The notes under the pieces were generated by a model. The model saw nothing but the letters and a program-made list of their open reading frames with translations. It was not told the DNA's origin and did not search any database. A stretch of DNA of 49,014 nucleotides from NCBI GenBank assembly GCA_938007965.1, contig CALLMH010000039.1, positions 1 to 49,014 of the forward strand, given 5' to 3'. This DNA comes from an uncultured Saprospiraceae bacterium (GTDB taxonomy: Bacteria; Bacteroidota; Bacteroidia; Chitinophagales; Saprospiraceae). Positions 27,001 through 35,122 of this stretch are shown piece by piece. Position numbers and translations under genes: made by a program. Position 1 is the stretch's first letter; the number at the start of each line of letters is the position of its first letter.

Positions 27001-28010
27001 ATGATATCATATTGATATGCTGTATCCTTTAGTACTACACCGTCAATACCAAGGTGAAAGCCCATACTAGGTACCGCCGCATTCAAGAATGAGATATTGA
27101 TAATGCTACCCCTAGTATCTGGGCAATTCGCAATTAGATTTCCTGTGTACGGGATGTCATTATCCACGTCGGGGGTAGAGAAAAATGGTTTCAGACCGGG
27201 TATTTTCGGAGTGATTTCGAATATGAAAGTAGAATCATGGACTCCACTATCCCACTGATCACTCGATATAGTATCTACTGATGTCGTAGAGTGATTGTCA
27301 TCTAGCCATATGAAGCGGACTCGATCGCCTAGATTTATTTCTCGATTATTTGGGGCAAATTCGTTCTCTAATAGTACGATATTATGGGTCTCCTGATATC
27401 CATCATCTATATTGAGATCGGATAAGAAACAGCTGGCATTACAGTCTTGGACAAAAAATCCTATTGTTTCGCTACAAAAAGCATTCGGAGTTGATTCTAC
27501 CCGCACGAAGTGTTGGTTTCCATCTCCAGGTACTTTGATATTATAATTTAGTGTGCCATCTAGGGTAGCTATTGCAGTATCACTGACTGGTATGTCATCC
27601 AAATATATAACTACTGAGTCTAGGACATTGCTTTCATCTGTAACTTCGAGTATCAGAGAGATCTCCTCATCGGCATCACATACAGAACTTAGGTTGAAGT
27701 CGAGGAGGATACTACATACTTCTACAATCATGGTGTCATTACTTTCACATCCTGATTGTGTGGCAATCTGAAGGATCACTTCATACTGTCCAAGTGAGGT
27801 ATATGTGTGAATAGGATTTTCATTTGTCGTCGTATTCCCATCACCAAATCTCCACAATCTTGAAGTGACATTGTCATCATCTGCAGTAGTAGATAGATCG
27901 GTAAATTGATAATTACTACCATTTGCCGTTACGACAAAGTTGGCCTCACACTGGGAGTATAGACTGCAATTTATTGACAATAAGATTAATATATATATAA
28001 GTTGCTTCAT
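24096..28010 (-). CDS. T9SS-secreted giant repeat protein with PKD and cupredoxin-like domains
   Basis: The 1304-residue product has a signal peptide (1-20) and a type A T9SS sorting domain (about 1220-1304: VLYPNPV, IYDINGRE, SPGIYYLSI). In between lie a PKD domain (about 21-99, WRFGDGNTTTNENPIHTY), eight related modules of 75-105 residues (about 102-190, 302-376, 382-472, 585-659, 664-756, 760-867, 871-955, 958-1045), and two more PKD-like domains (about 1050-1208). Each module has a (V/L)DG/DD turn, most have a GDG..H-type turn, then a strand and a closing cysteine. Two cupredoxin-like segments interrupt them (about 194-296 with HSTTSVDTISSDQWDSGVH, and a degenerate copy at 476-580). Probably a surface or released adhesin-like protein; no enzyme domain is seen. 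Module family not recognised. Confidence 0.85.
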   Translation of the reverse strand: MKQLIYILILLSINCSLYSQCEANFVVTANGSNYQFTDLSTTADDDNVTSRLWRFGDGNTTTNENPIHTYTSLGQYEVILQIATQSGCESNDTMIVEVCSILLDFNLSSVCDADEEISLILEVTDESNVLDSVVIYLDDIPVSDTAIATLDGTLNYNIKVPGDGNQHFVRVESTPNAFCSETIGFFVQDCNASCFLSDLNIDDGYQETHNIVLLENEFAPNNREINLGDRVRFIWLDDNHSTTSVDTISSDQWDSGVHDSTFIFEITPKIPGLKPFFSTPDVDNDIPYTGNLIANCPDTRGSIINISFLNAAVPSMGFHLGIDGVVLKDTAYQYDIIGITSVEFFLPGDGKTHQISIVDIEDESCTLEKTVKAISCAGLFECSMNISAEILERCNEDSLVMVGVDVSSLSPTDNGVELILDDTIVVDTIYFDNNQGSLSFPILGDGFIHKIEAMDLTDTSCRDEVVLLVNDCSAACSIDELEIGTGSNSTIVLGVSNTSISLQNLSISSGDDILWQWTQDSLVGVRSIATSGPNSWDSGLQTDGDIFVSPILTAGIHPYYLYNADEDTLYNASVEVVASCDENKIPVFYNFLDVNGSVDGYDIYVDDVRLDAGPFSYALDGNNRGVFQLEGDDQEHSIEIRDASEMACAANSSFVAPTCEIPPCGGLIELQIHDSCYNDNTINFLATVSHPEPTEQGFILRLNGELFDGFPFLYGENGETQFLGSLLADSTEYKFTYVDLNDPNCLDTLVYQSPICVTDCNLRLISAQLVDSLYLVENPNTPDSLVGCQDSFINIEVIFNEEYSDSDSFRIIVDGTLDNNIYPYKLGDGVNTIFVSVKGDDSFHNIQFLDHLDSMCTFSIDVYTPICFSPCNIEISNIVIDSCVTEVGYYTLNLNPETNKYDYQVFYDGDPINTINDSLKINFNNEADGLAHHILISDNEVPLCRDSISFTGAYCLDCPLDIQLILRDSCEVEDSIGYSFSFDPEMDSLDVIVSTEDSSFIINPQSMDFKFDIRLRGDSSKYQYIFTSAEDIFCSDTIDVQTIDCTPIICGADFSFSIEGLTITFIDSSTTSEPIVDQSWSINDIINIGNVSTFNYTVDSIGLYDICHTIETDSCSGMKCIEILVGDPCTQVVPFFTFEEIAEGYQFTNMSTGNIDEYLYRFGDGIFSNSTDPFHVYPDTGTYEVCLIVRQDEFNCNEIFCDTIDVTLNSNQEIRLDKSVVLYPNPVASDRKSIDFSYESTKEIQEQNIAIYDINGRETKGLSIIKMQQSRFRIKLYNQLSPGIYYLSIRLDHGKMIIEKFIVY

Positions 28011-28027
28011 GACACTTATGTTTTTAG

Positions 28028-28050
28028 TGTTGACCTAGATTGAGTCAACA
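28028..28050. promoter_or_regulatory. Inverted repeat just upstream of the giant repeat protein gene
   Basis: TGTTGAC (28028-28034) and GTCAACA (28044-28050) form a perfect 7-base inverted repeat with a 9-base spacer, 18 bases before the minus-strand ATG at 28010. It could be an operator or an RNA hairpin in the leader. Confidence 0.4.
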
Positions 28051-28169
28051 GTAATACAGTGCAATTTTAGTACCGAAAATGAGAATATATAGTATTGATA
28101 TTGTGTAGTTTGGAGTCTTATTGATATAATAATTAGAGATAATTTTTTTATAAGTTTATCAATAGATCA

Positions 28170-28185
28170 TTTATTTGTAAATAAA
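28170..28185. repeat. 16-bp AT-rich palindrome in the divergent intergenic region
   Basis: TTTATTT and AAATAAA flank GT without mismatch, between the divergent genes starting at 28010 (minus) and 28305 (plus). The rest of this 294-base spacer shows no other gene or clear promoter. Confidence 0.4.
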
Positions 28186-28304
28186 GTCTCAAATTACACC
28201 AAGAAACGAAGCGTAAAGTCTGTGGAAATTTTAGTGATTCGGATCTAAGTAATACGTGCCGATAGTAGATTCTTAAATAATAAAGTCTAAAAGAGAAGTA
28301 AAAA

Positions 28305-29039
28305 ATGAAAGTAATCTTAATATTGATAATGGGAATACTCTTGATGGGTTCTTGCAAAACAAAATCTGATGTCTTTGTACAGAATGATGCAAGTGATGTT
28401 AGTGAATGGAATTACCTACTCGATGAGACAAGCATCAAAAGTTGGAGAGCATTTCGAGGTGAAAAATTGCCAGATCAGTGGTCAATAAAAAACAGTACAC
28501 TTGCTTTTGTACCAGACCATGAAAATGATTCTGGGAATGGTGGAAGAAATAGCATAGTCTACGGTAATGAAGAGTATGAAAATTTCGAACTGTATATAGA
28601 GTGGAAATTGTCAGAGGGAGGCAGCAGTGGTATATTCTATCATATCAATGAGAAATATTGGATCTCAGATGTAGCTCCAGAATATCAACTTGTGGATGAT
28701 CTCGGCTGGGAGCGCATAAACAAGATGAAATTGAAAGAAGTACAGAAAACTGGAGCAGATTATGCCATGCACAGCCCGGATAGAAGTGTAAAGATCGTCA
28801 TGCCAGCTGGAGAATGGAATACCTCTAGAATCATATTTACGACTGATCATGCAGAGCACTGGCTCAATGGAAATAAAATCTTAGAATTTGTCCCTTGGTC
28901 GGCAGATTGGAAAAAGCGTAAGCAGTCAGGAAAATGGAAAGATCACCCCGAATATGGAATTTATACAAAAGGTTACATCGGACTGCAAGCTCATGATACT
29001 CCTATTTGGTTTAAAAATATCAAAATTAGGAAATTGTAA
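28305..29039 (+). CDS. DUF1080 (3-keto-disaccharide hydrolase-type) lipoprotein
   Basis: The 244-residue product has a lipoprotein signal peptide (LLMGSC, lipidation at Cys17) and one DUF1080 domain, a concanavalin-like beta sandwich. Typical motifs are WRAFRGEKLPDQWSIKN near the start, FELYIEWKLSEGGSSGIFYH in the middle and GYIGLQAHDTPIWFKNIKI at the end. Members of this family include 3-keto-glucoside hydrolases; many Bacteroidota carry several copies near sugar oxidoreductases, but none is adjacent here. Substrate is therefore unknown. It is probably anchored in the outer or inner membrane, facing the periplasm or the outside. Confidence 0.88.
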   Translation: MKVILILIMGILLMGSCKTKSDVFVQNDASDVSEWNYLLDETSIKSWRAFRGEKLPDQWSIKNSTLAFVPDHENDSGNGGRNSIVYGNEEYENFELYIEWKLSEGGSSGIFYHINEKYWISDVAPEYQLVDDLGWERINKMKLKEVQKTGADYAMHSPDRSVKIVMPAGEWNTSRIIFTTDHAEHWLNGNKILEFVPWSADWKKRKQSGKWKDHPEYGIYTKGYIGLQAHDTPIWFKNIKIRKL

Positions 29040-29185
29040 ATATTCATTGAGTAAATAGCGGGAGATAAAGATACACCAATGAACAGGATACAATCATCTA
29101 CTTATCCACGTGTAAAACAACCGTAGAGTCTATTTTATGTTGTAAATTTTGCACATCATTCACTTCATTATCTATAAGAATATCG

Positions 29186-29791
29186 ATGGATTTATTTAAC
29201 CAAAATAAAAAACAAAACTTACTTCCATATGGGGGAGAGGTAATATATTACGGGCCGATTATGCAGCCATCTAAAGCGATCGAATATTATGACCTTCTCA
29301 TGGATAGTATAGCATGGGAAAACGATCAAGCTATGATGTTTGGTAAGTTGATCATTACTAAGAGAAAGGTGGCTTGGTATGGAAGTGAAGAGTTTTCTTA
29401 CACATATTCTAAAATCACTAAGACTGCTCTGCCATGGACAAAAGAGCTATTGGAACTAAAGCGGCTGGTAGAGGATAAATCAGGAGAAACATATAACTCT
29501 TGCTTGCTCAATCTTTATCACTCTGGAGAAGAAGGAATGGCATGGCACAGTGATGGGGAGAAAGATTTGAAAAAAAACGGAGCTATCGCATCTATGAGCT
29601 TTGGCGCAGATCGAAAATTCGCTTTTAAGCATAAAGAAACCAAGGAGACGGTATCACAAATCTTAGAAAAGGGTAGCCTACTTATCATGAAAGGTACTAC
29701 ACAAGAAAACTGGCTGCATAGACTTCCTCCTACCAAGAAAGTAAAGACTCCAAGAATAAATCTGACTTTCAGGACAATAGTCAAAAAATAG
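29186..29791 (+). CDS. alkB: AlkB-type 2-oxoglutarate/Fe(II) dioxygenase
   Basis: The 201-residue protein belongs to the AlkB family, which oxidatively removes N-methyl lesions such as 1-methyladenine and 3-methylcytosine from DNA. The iron ligands are visible as HSD (His121, Asp123) and His178 in NWLHRLP. The 2-oxoglutarate-binding arginines lie in PRINLTFR (Arg190, Arg196). The pattern NSCLLNLYHSGEEGMAWHSD resembles the ALKBH2/ALKBH3-like subgroup common in Bacteroidota rather than E. coli AlkB. It stands alone, 146 bases after the preceding gene, with no ada or other repair gene next to it. Confidence 0.92.
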   Translation: MDLFNQNKKQNLLPYGGEVIYYGPIMQPSKAIEYYDLLMDSIAWENDQAMMFGKLIITKRKVAWYGSEEFSYTYSKITKTALPWTKELLELKRLVEDKSGETYNSCLLNLYHSGEEGMAWHSDGEKDLKKNGAIASMSFGADRKFAFKHKETKETVSQILEKGSLLIMKGTTQENWLHRLPPTKKVKTPRINLTFRTIVKK

Positions 29792-29919
29792 AACTACTAA
29801 ATATTTATAGAAGGAGTTGATCATTAGACTAATATGTGGAGGCTCGCAAATAATTTATTGAAAGAAGATTGTATATTGCAAAAAATGAATAACTTGACCT
29901 ATCAATATTCTTATTTACT

Positions 29920-31032
29920 ATGAATTTAATTCCCTTCAAGGCGATATACCCTAACTTAAGTTTAGTCTCTTCGCCAGATTCATTTTTTGGTAATGTCAAA
30001 TCTCAGTTTTCGGAGTACGTATCTAGTGGATTCTTCAAAAAAGTCGTTGAGGATTCTTTGTATATCTACCAATTAGAATCAAGAGGAAGAAAGCACCAAG
30101 GTATAATTTCCTGTACCGATATCAATGATATAAAAAAAGGGAAAATACTCAAGCATGAGAATACGATTGCTTCCAAAGAGCAAAATATGATGAATCTCAC
30201 CTTACAAAATAAAGCGTTGGTGAAACCTATATTGTTGGCTTATAATCGTGTTGTTGAAATAGACCAATTGATAAAAAAGGTGATTAAAAAGAATAATTCA
30301 TTCTATTCCGTAAGCTTCGAAGGCACTGGTGAGGTACATACAATATGGAAAGTATCTAATGAAAAATTAGTCAATGAATTCATCAGTACATTCAAATCTA
30401 AGGTGCCGATGTCATACATAGCAGACGGGCATCATAGAGTGAAGACGTGTCAATTATTAAACGAGACGAATAAGAAGAACGAAGTCGTAGATACAAAACT
30501 AAAGAGTATACTTTCACTTTATTTTTCATGGGATCAGCTCGATATTTTTGATTATAATAGATCAATAGATGCGTTTTTGAATATATCTCCCCTGAAGTTT
30601 ATGGCACAGTTATCTAAATACTGTAAAATCAAACCACTCAACGGACCAAGGAAACCAAAGCAAAAACATGATATGACCATGCTACTCTATGGCGAATGGT
30701 ATCGATTAAGATGGCGCCCGTCAGTAATCGAAAAGCATGAACATGAAGATGTAATATTTGATACACATCTTCTCAATACCTACGTTATTGAAAATCTCTT
30801 AGGAATAGAAAATGTAAGAGAAGACTCGAGAATGAGGTACATAGACGGAGTAGTTGGGCTAGCTGGGCTCAGTAAATTTGTACATGAAAATGAGAACCGA
30901 GTAGGATTCTGTATGTACCCAATCACCTCAGATGATGTCAAGACAATAGCTGATAATAATAAGACTCTTCCTCCCAAGAGTACTTGGTTCGAACCTAGAG
31001 TGAAAAACGGATTGATCGTCAAAGGTTTTTGA
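29920..31032 (+). CDS. DUF1015 family protein
   Basis: The 370-residue protein matches the DUF1015 family: FKAIYPN at the N-terminus, the FFKKVVEDSLYIYQLE region, the signature ADGHHRVKT at about residues 168-176, and the C-terminal pattern ending PPKSTWFEPRVKNGLIVK. The DGHHR motif recalls ParB/SerK-type phosphotransfer or nucleotide-using proteins. In many Bacteroidota the gene neighbours serine-biosynthesis genes, but none is present here, and the function is not established. It is cytoplasmic, with no signal peptide. yjbQ starts 30 bases downstream, suggesting co-transcription. Confidence 0.88.
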   Translation: MNLIPFKAIYPNLSLVSSPDSFFGNVKSQFSEYVSSGFFKKVVEDSLYIYQLESRGRKHQGIISCTDINDIKKGKILKHENTIASKEQNMMNLTLQNKALVKPILLAYNRVVEIDQLIKKVIKKNNSFYSVSFEGTGEVHTIWKVSNEKLVNEFISTFKSKVPMSYIADGHHRVKTCQLLNETNKKNEVVDTKLKSILSLYFSWDQLDIFDYNRSIDAFLNISPLKFMAQLSKYCKIKPLNGPRKPKQKHDMTMLLYGEWYRLRWRPSVIEKHEHEDVIFDTHLLNTYVIENLLGIENVREDSRMRYIDGVVGLAGLSKFVHENENRVGFCMYPITSDDVKTIADNNKTLPPKSTWFEPRVKNGLIVKGF

Positions 31033-31062
31033 TCTGTCAATCGCAAATATAATCCATACTAT

Positions 31063-31470
31063 ATGTGGCAAACAGAGTTTAAACTATCCGCCAAATCGAG
31101 GGGGTACCACGTAATTACTCAGGAGGTAGCAAGTCATCTTGGGGCATTACCACAAGTTGGAATCCTTAGCTTATTTATAAAACATACTTCAGCTGCCATT
31201 ACGATTAATGAAGCTGCGGATCCTGATGTACTTACAGATTTTGAATCTATATTCAATAAGATCGTACCAGAGAATATGCCATTTCTTACGCATACTATCG
31301 AGGGACCTGATGATATGCCCGCTCATATCAAAGCCGCAATGATCGGTAATACAGTAACTATACCGATTACCGGCGGTAGACTTAACCTTGGTACGTGGCA
31401 AGGAATATACCTTTGTGAATTTAGAAATAGAGCGAGCAGCAGGAGTTTGGTCGCTACAATTATAGAATGA
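31063..31470 (+). CDS. yjbQ: YjbQ/UPF0047 family protein
   Basis: The 135-residue protein covers the whole single-domain YjbQ family. Conserved elements are IKHTSAAITINE (about residues 44-55), the HTIEGPDDMPAHIKAAMIG stretch with its histidines, and the C-terminal GTWQGIYLCEFR. Some members show weak thiamine-phosphate synthase activity, but the physiological role is unsettled. The stop codon overlaps the start of the next gene (ATGA), so the two are translated together. Confidence 0.93.
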   Translation: MWQTEFKLSAKSRGYHVITQEVASHLGALPQVGILSLFIKHTSAAITINEAADPDVLTDFESIFNKIVPENMPFLTHTIEGPDDMPAHIKAAMIGNTVTIPITGGRLNLGTWQGIYLCEFRNRASSRSLVATIIE

Positions 31471-32432
31471 TGAGATATTTACTTATTTTTTTACTATTTA
31501 TCGGTTGTACTGGGAATGTAGAAAAACACAAAATCAATGATGGAACCAATCAGATAGTGGGTCAAGAGGGTGTAAGTCTTGTAGTGCTAGGCACAGCCCA
31601 AGACGGAGGATCTCCCCATATCGGATGTAAGAAAAAATGCTGTGCTGAATTATGGGCCAATCCTAATGATACCAGGAAGGTAGTCTCTCTCGGTATCATA
31701 GATCACGAATATGACCAACGATTTATATTCGAAGCATCTCCAGATTTTACCAGCCAAGCAGCTGCTCTCAACAGAGTAGACGGCAAAGAATACGATCTTA
31801 TGCCTGATGGTGTACTGATTACACATGCTCACATTGGACACTATACGGGTCTCATGTTTCTCGGCAGAGAAGCAAAGGGTGCAGCGGATGTCCCTGTGTA
31901 TGTAATGCCCAAAATGGCTAACTTTCTATCAAGTAATGGCCCTTGGGATCAATTGATCAGTCTCAAGAATATCACATTAAAACTACTGGAAGAACGCAAA
32001 GAAAATAAATTAACGCCAAACTTAAAGGTCTATCCCATCCAAGTGCCACACAGGGATGAGTATTCTGAGACGGTAGGGTTCATTATTTCAGGTAGCCGCA
32101 AAAGTGCCTTATTCATTCCAGATATTGATAAATGGGAAAAGTGGAGTGAAGATATCATCGGCATGGTAGCTAAAGTAGATTATGCCTTTCTGGATGCTAC
32201 TTTCTATGATGCTCAAGAGATAAATAATCGAGACATATCTGAAATACCGCATCCATTTGTAATAGAAAGCATGGAATTGTTCAAAAATCTTAACAAAGAG
32301 GAAAAAGCCAAAATCCACTTTATACACCTCAATCACACCAATCCACTATGGGATGTCAGAAGTGCTGAATATCAATCAGTCATCGACTCTGGGATGAATG
32401 TTGCATCGTTTGGTCAGGTGATTAATCTCTAG
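31467..32432 (+). CDS. PqqB-like metallo-beta-lactamase-fold lipoprotein
   Basis: The 321-residue product begins with a lipoprotein signal (LLFIGC, lipidation at Cys14), unlike cytoplasmic PqqB. The body resembles PqqB-type MBL-fold proteins: VVLGTAQDGGSPHIGC at the start of the fold with a cysteine cluster (Cys54, Cys58, Cys59), then the metal motif HAHIGH (residues 120-125), later histidines in VPHRDEYSETVGF, the aspartate in LFIPDID, and a terminal HLNHTNPLWD. The usual HxHxDH aspartate is glycine here. No other pqq genes are nearby, so a role in PQQ synthesis is unlikely. The start overlaps yjbQ. Function is probably hydrolytic; substrate unknown. Confidence 0.85.
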   Translation: MMRYLLIFLLFIGCTGNVEKHKINDGTNQIVGQEGVSLVVLGTAQDGGSPHIGCKKKCCAELWANPNDTRKVVSLGIIDHEYDQRFIFEASPDFTSQAAALNRVDGKEYDLMPDGVLITHAHIGHYTGLMFLGREAKGAADVPVYVMPKMANFLSSNGPWDQLISLKNITLKLLEERKENKLTPNLKVYPIQVPHRDEYSETVGFIISGSRKSALFIPDIDKWEKWSEDIIGMVAKVDYAFLDATFYDAQEINNRDISEIPHPFVIESMELFKNLNKEEKAKIHFIHLNHTNPLWDVRSAEYQSVIDSGMNVASFGQVINL

Positions 32433-32440
32433 GCTTAGTC

Positions 32441-34846
32441 TTACCAAAATCTATCAGGCTCGTATGCTCTCATCATTTTCATAACCGTATCGAAGATGTC
32501 CTCTGGTCCTGGCTTCGTAAAGTAGTCTCCATCTGATCCGAAAGGAGGTCTGTGCTCCCTCGCTGTAAGCGTAACAGGAGCGGCATCCAAGTATTGATAT
32601 CCGCCTTGGGTTTCTAATACCTCCTTCATCATGAATCCAGTCGCGCCGCCTGGCATATCTTCATCGAGGAATATGATTTTATTCGTTTTCTTGAGAGACT
32701 CTACTATAGCGTGTTCTAGGTCGAAGGGCAGAAGGGTTTGTACATCGATCAACTCGATAGACACTCCTGTTTTTTCTAACATTTTGATTCCTTTCTGAGC
32801 TTCTCGGACACATGAGCCGTAAGTGACTAATGTAATATCCGATCCCTCTTGTAGTATTTCAGGAACACCAAGTGGGAGTGTATATTCTCCAATATTATCT
32901 GGTAATCTCTCTTTTAATCTATATCCATTCAAGGGCTCTATGACTATAGCTGGATCGTCTCCTTGCAATAAGGTATTGTAGAATCCTATCGCTTGCACCA
33001 TGTTTCTAGGAGTCAATATGTACATCCCTCGAAGTGAATTTATCATCATACCCAATGGAGAACCTGCATGCCATACACCTTCTAATCTATGCCCCCGGGT
33101 TCTTATGATTGCCGGTGCTTTCTGGATGCCATTACTTCTATATCTTAGCGTAGCTAGATCATCAGATAGGGGAGATAGTCCATAAAGTAGATAATCTAAA
33201 TATTGAATTTCGGCTATTGGTCTCAATCCTCTCATAGCTGTACCTATAGCCATACCCATGATGGACCATTCGCGGATTCCTGTGTCGAATACTCTGTGTT
33301 CTCCATACTTTTCTTGGAGGCCAGCAAAGCCTTGATTCACGTCTCCGATTTTTCCTACATCTTCACCAAATCCTATCATGTTAGGATATTTGCCTAATGC
33401 ATGATCGAAGAAACTATTGATGATTTGGTATCCGTTTAGTTTTTTGGAATCGTTACTATATTCAGCGGGTACAATCGGGATATTGACCGCAGCTGTGTCA
33501 GAGTTGCTGTAAAGATGAGTATGATATTTATCATTTGCAGATTCGTATGATTCATCTAGAAATGATTGTAATGCAGTGGGTACTTTACCAGTTTCGACCA
33601 GGGTATGCTGTTTCAAAATTCTGGCATTTTTGACGACATCACTATAGACGGGGTTGAGCAGAGATTTTAGGTTTTTTTCTAGAGATTTGACTTCTTCTGA
33701 TTTCTCCTCTATAGAAGCATATATATTGGATAGTTTCTTGATAGTTTCTTTTACAGGCGCTGAATATATATTCCATGCTCTGGTTCTTCCTTCTTTGGCA
33801 TCATTTGCTGCCTTTGCTTTGATTTCGTCTAGTTCTTCTTGACTTGCCAATTCATTTTTTAGAATCCACTCTTCGAACTTGACATTGCAATCATATCGCT
33901 TTTCCCAATCTAGTCTTTCCTTGGATTTGTATCTTTCATGAGACCCTGAGGTAGAGTGGCCCTGTGGCTGAGTGAGTTCTTGCACGTGTATGAGTGCAGG
34001 TCTACTTTCTTCCCTTACTTTCTTAGTCACTTTTTCAAATACCGCACACAGGGCAGGGTAGTTCCATCCTTTTACAGTATATATAAGCATGCCGTCTCCG
34101 TTTTCATCAACTAGAAAACCCTCTAGAGCTCGCGATATACTTCCTTTTGTGGTCTGTTTTTCAACGGGTACAGATATACCATATCCATCGTCCCATACAC
34201 ATGCTATCAATGGAACACGATTTACAGTAGCGGCATTCATGGTTTCCCAGAATGGGCCTTCAGATGTACTAGCATCTCCGATAGTACAGAATATGACCTC
34301 GTCTCCATTATTAGTTAAGATGTCTTTTTGAGGGAAGTGGTCTCCCTCTTTCATAAGTTTGGATGCATAGGCTAATCCTAATCCTCTGGCCATCTGTCCG
34401 CCCGTACAAGATATATCTGATGATATGTTGTACAGATCTTTTAGAGGAAGCCAGTTATCATCCGCATCGATGGTCGGAGTAGCGTAGTGGCTATTCATTT
34501 GACGTCCGCCAGAAAAAGGATCATTTTCTGTGTCTGCATATAATTGAGCGAAGTATTGCTCTATCGTACATTCGTTGATTCCAAACATGAATGTTTGATC
34601 TCTGTAATATCCTGATCTCCAGTCTCCTTTTTTGAATGATCGGGCCATCGCAATTTGCGGTAGTTCTTTGCCATCTCCTAGAATACCAAATTTTGCTTTT
34701 CCAGTTAGAACCTCTTTCCTACCCATGAGACTGACCTCCCTACTCATCACGACAGTATAGAAATCTTGCAATACTTCGGCTTTGAACTTGGCAGATTTAG
34801 CATTACTCTTTGTTGTCGCGGATATATCTGAGGTTTCGATTTTCAT
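32441..34846 (-). CDS. Fused alpha/beta E1 component of a 2-oxoacid dehydrogenase
   Basis: The 801-residue cytoplasmic protein joins both halves of a thiamine-diphosphate-dependent E1 enzyme. The alpha part (about 1-420) carries the cofactor/magnesium motif IGDASTSEGPFWE through DDGYGIS (about 189-224). The beta part (about 470-801) carries GEDVGKIGDV, the FDTGIREWSIMGMAIG region, and the C-terminal DEDMPGGATGFM and REHRPPFGSDGD. Such fusions in Bacteroidota are usually annotated as branched-chain 2-oxoacid (2-oxoisovalerate) dehydrogenase E1, which decarboxylates branched keto acids and passes the acyl group to lipoyl-E2. E2 and E3 genes are not in this window, so the substrate is inferred. 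It ends 8 bases from the convergent MBL gene. Confidence 0.9.
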   Translation of the reverse strand: MKIETSDISATTKSNAKSAKFKAEVLQDFYTVVMSREVSLMGRKEVLTGKAKFGILGDGKELPQIAMARSFKKGDWRSGYYRDQTFMFGINECTIEQYFAQLYADTENDPFSGGRQMNSHYATPTIDADDNWLPLKDLYNISSDISCTGGQMARGLGLAYASKLMKEGDHFPQKDILTNNGDEVIFCTIGDASTSEGPFWETMNAATVNRVPLIACVWDDGYGISVPVEKQTTKGSISRALEGFLVDENGDGMLIYTVKGWNYPALCAVFEKVTKKVREESRPALIHVQELTQPQGHSTSGSHERYKSKERLDWEKRYDCNVKFEEWILKNELASQEELDEIKAKAANDAKEGRTRAWNIYSAPVKETIKKLSNIYASIEEKSEEVKSLEKNLKSLLNPVYSDVVKNARILKQHTLVETGKVPTALQSFLDESYESANDKYHTHLYSNSDTAAVNIPIVPAEYSNDSKKLNGYQIINSFFDHALGKYPNMIGFGEDVGKIGDVNQGFAGLQEKYGEHRVFDTGIREWSIMGMAIGTAMRGLRPIAEIQYLDYLLYGLSPLSDDLATLRYRSNGIQKAPAIIRTRGHRLEGVWHAGSPLGMMINSLRGMYILTPRNMVQAIGFYNTLLQGDDPAIVIEPLNGYRLKERLPDNIGEYTLPLGVPEILQEGSDITLVTYGSCVREAQKGIKMLEKTGVSIELIDVQTLLPFDLEHAIVESLKKTNKIIFLDEDMPGGATGFMMKEVLETQGGYQYLDAAPVTLTAREHRPPFGSDGDYFTKPGPEDIFDTVMKMMRAYEPDRFW

Positions 34847-34926
34847 ATTTCTCTCGGGTTGGCGTAACTTTAGATCAATATCTACGTCTGAAAATTGTAG
34901 TGAGCAGAGTATTTATTGTATAAATG

Positions 34927-34934
34927 CAAAAATA
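34927..34934 (-). promoter_or_regulatory. Possible -7 box of the E1 gene
   Basis: On the minus strand this reads TATTTTTG, a full match to the Bacteroidota -7 element TAnnTTTG, about 80 bases before the E1 start. A TTG at the right distance upstream is not seen, so the call is weak. Confidence 0.35.
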
Positions 34935-35052
34935 CAAAAGATTGTTCGTATTTGATGATATTCAAAACTTGATTTTTTATTAAAATTTGGTATTTTTATA
35001 TTACGATCTTTTCGGTTAACACATGTTTAACAACGCGGCACGATATATGAAC

Positions 35053-35082
35053 TTGTTATTACGATATAAATACCTATTTTTG
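35053..35082 (+). promoter_or_regulatory. Bacteroidota-type housekeeping promoter for the DUF1573 gene
   Basis: TTG (35053-35055), a 19-base spacer, and TATTTTTG (35075-35082) match the phylum consensus TTG-N19-TAnnTTTG. Transcription should start near 35089, leaving a leader of about 34 bases. Confidence 0.7.
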
Positions 35083-35122
35083 TAATGTTCAAACTGAAAT
35101 AAACTTTTAAAATTAAATATCA

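Noticed and set aside
24096-28010. Enzyme domain inside the giant repeat protein
   Set aside because: All segments look like structural beta domains; no catalytic motif was found.
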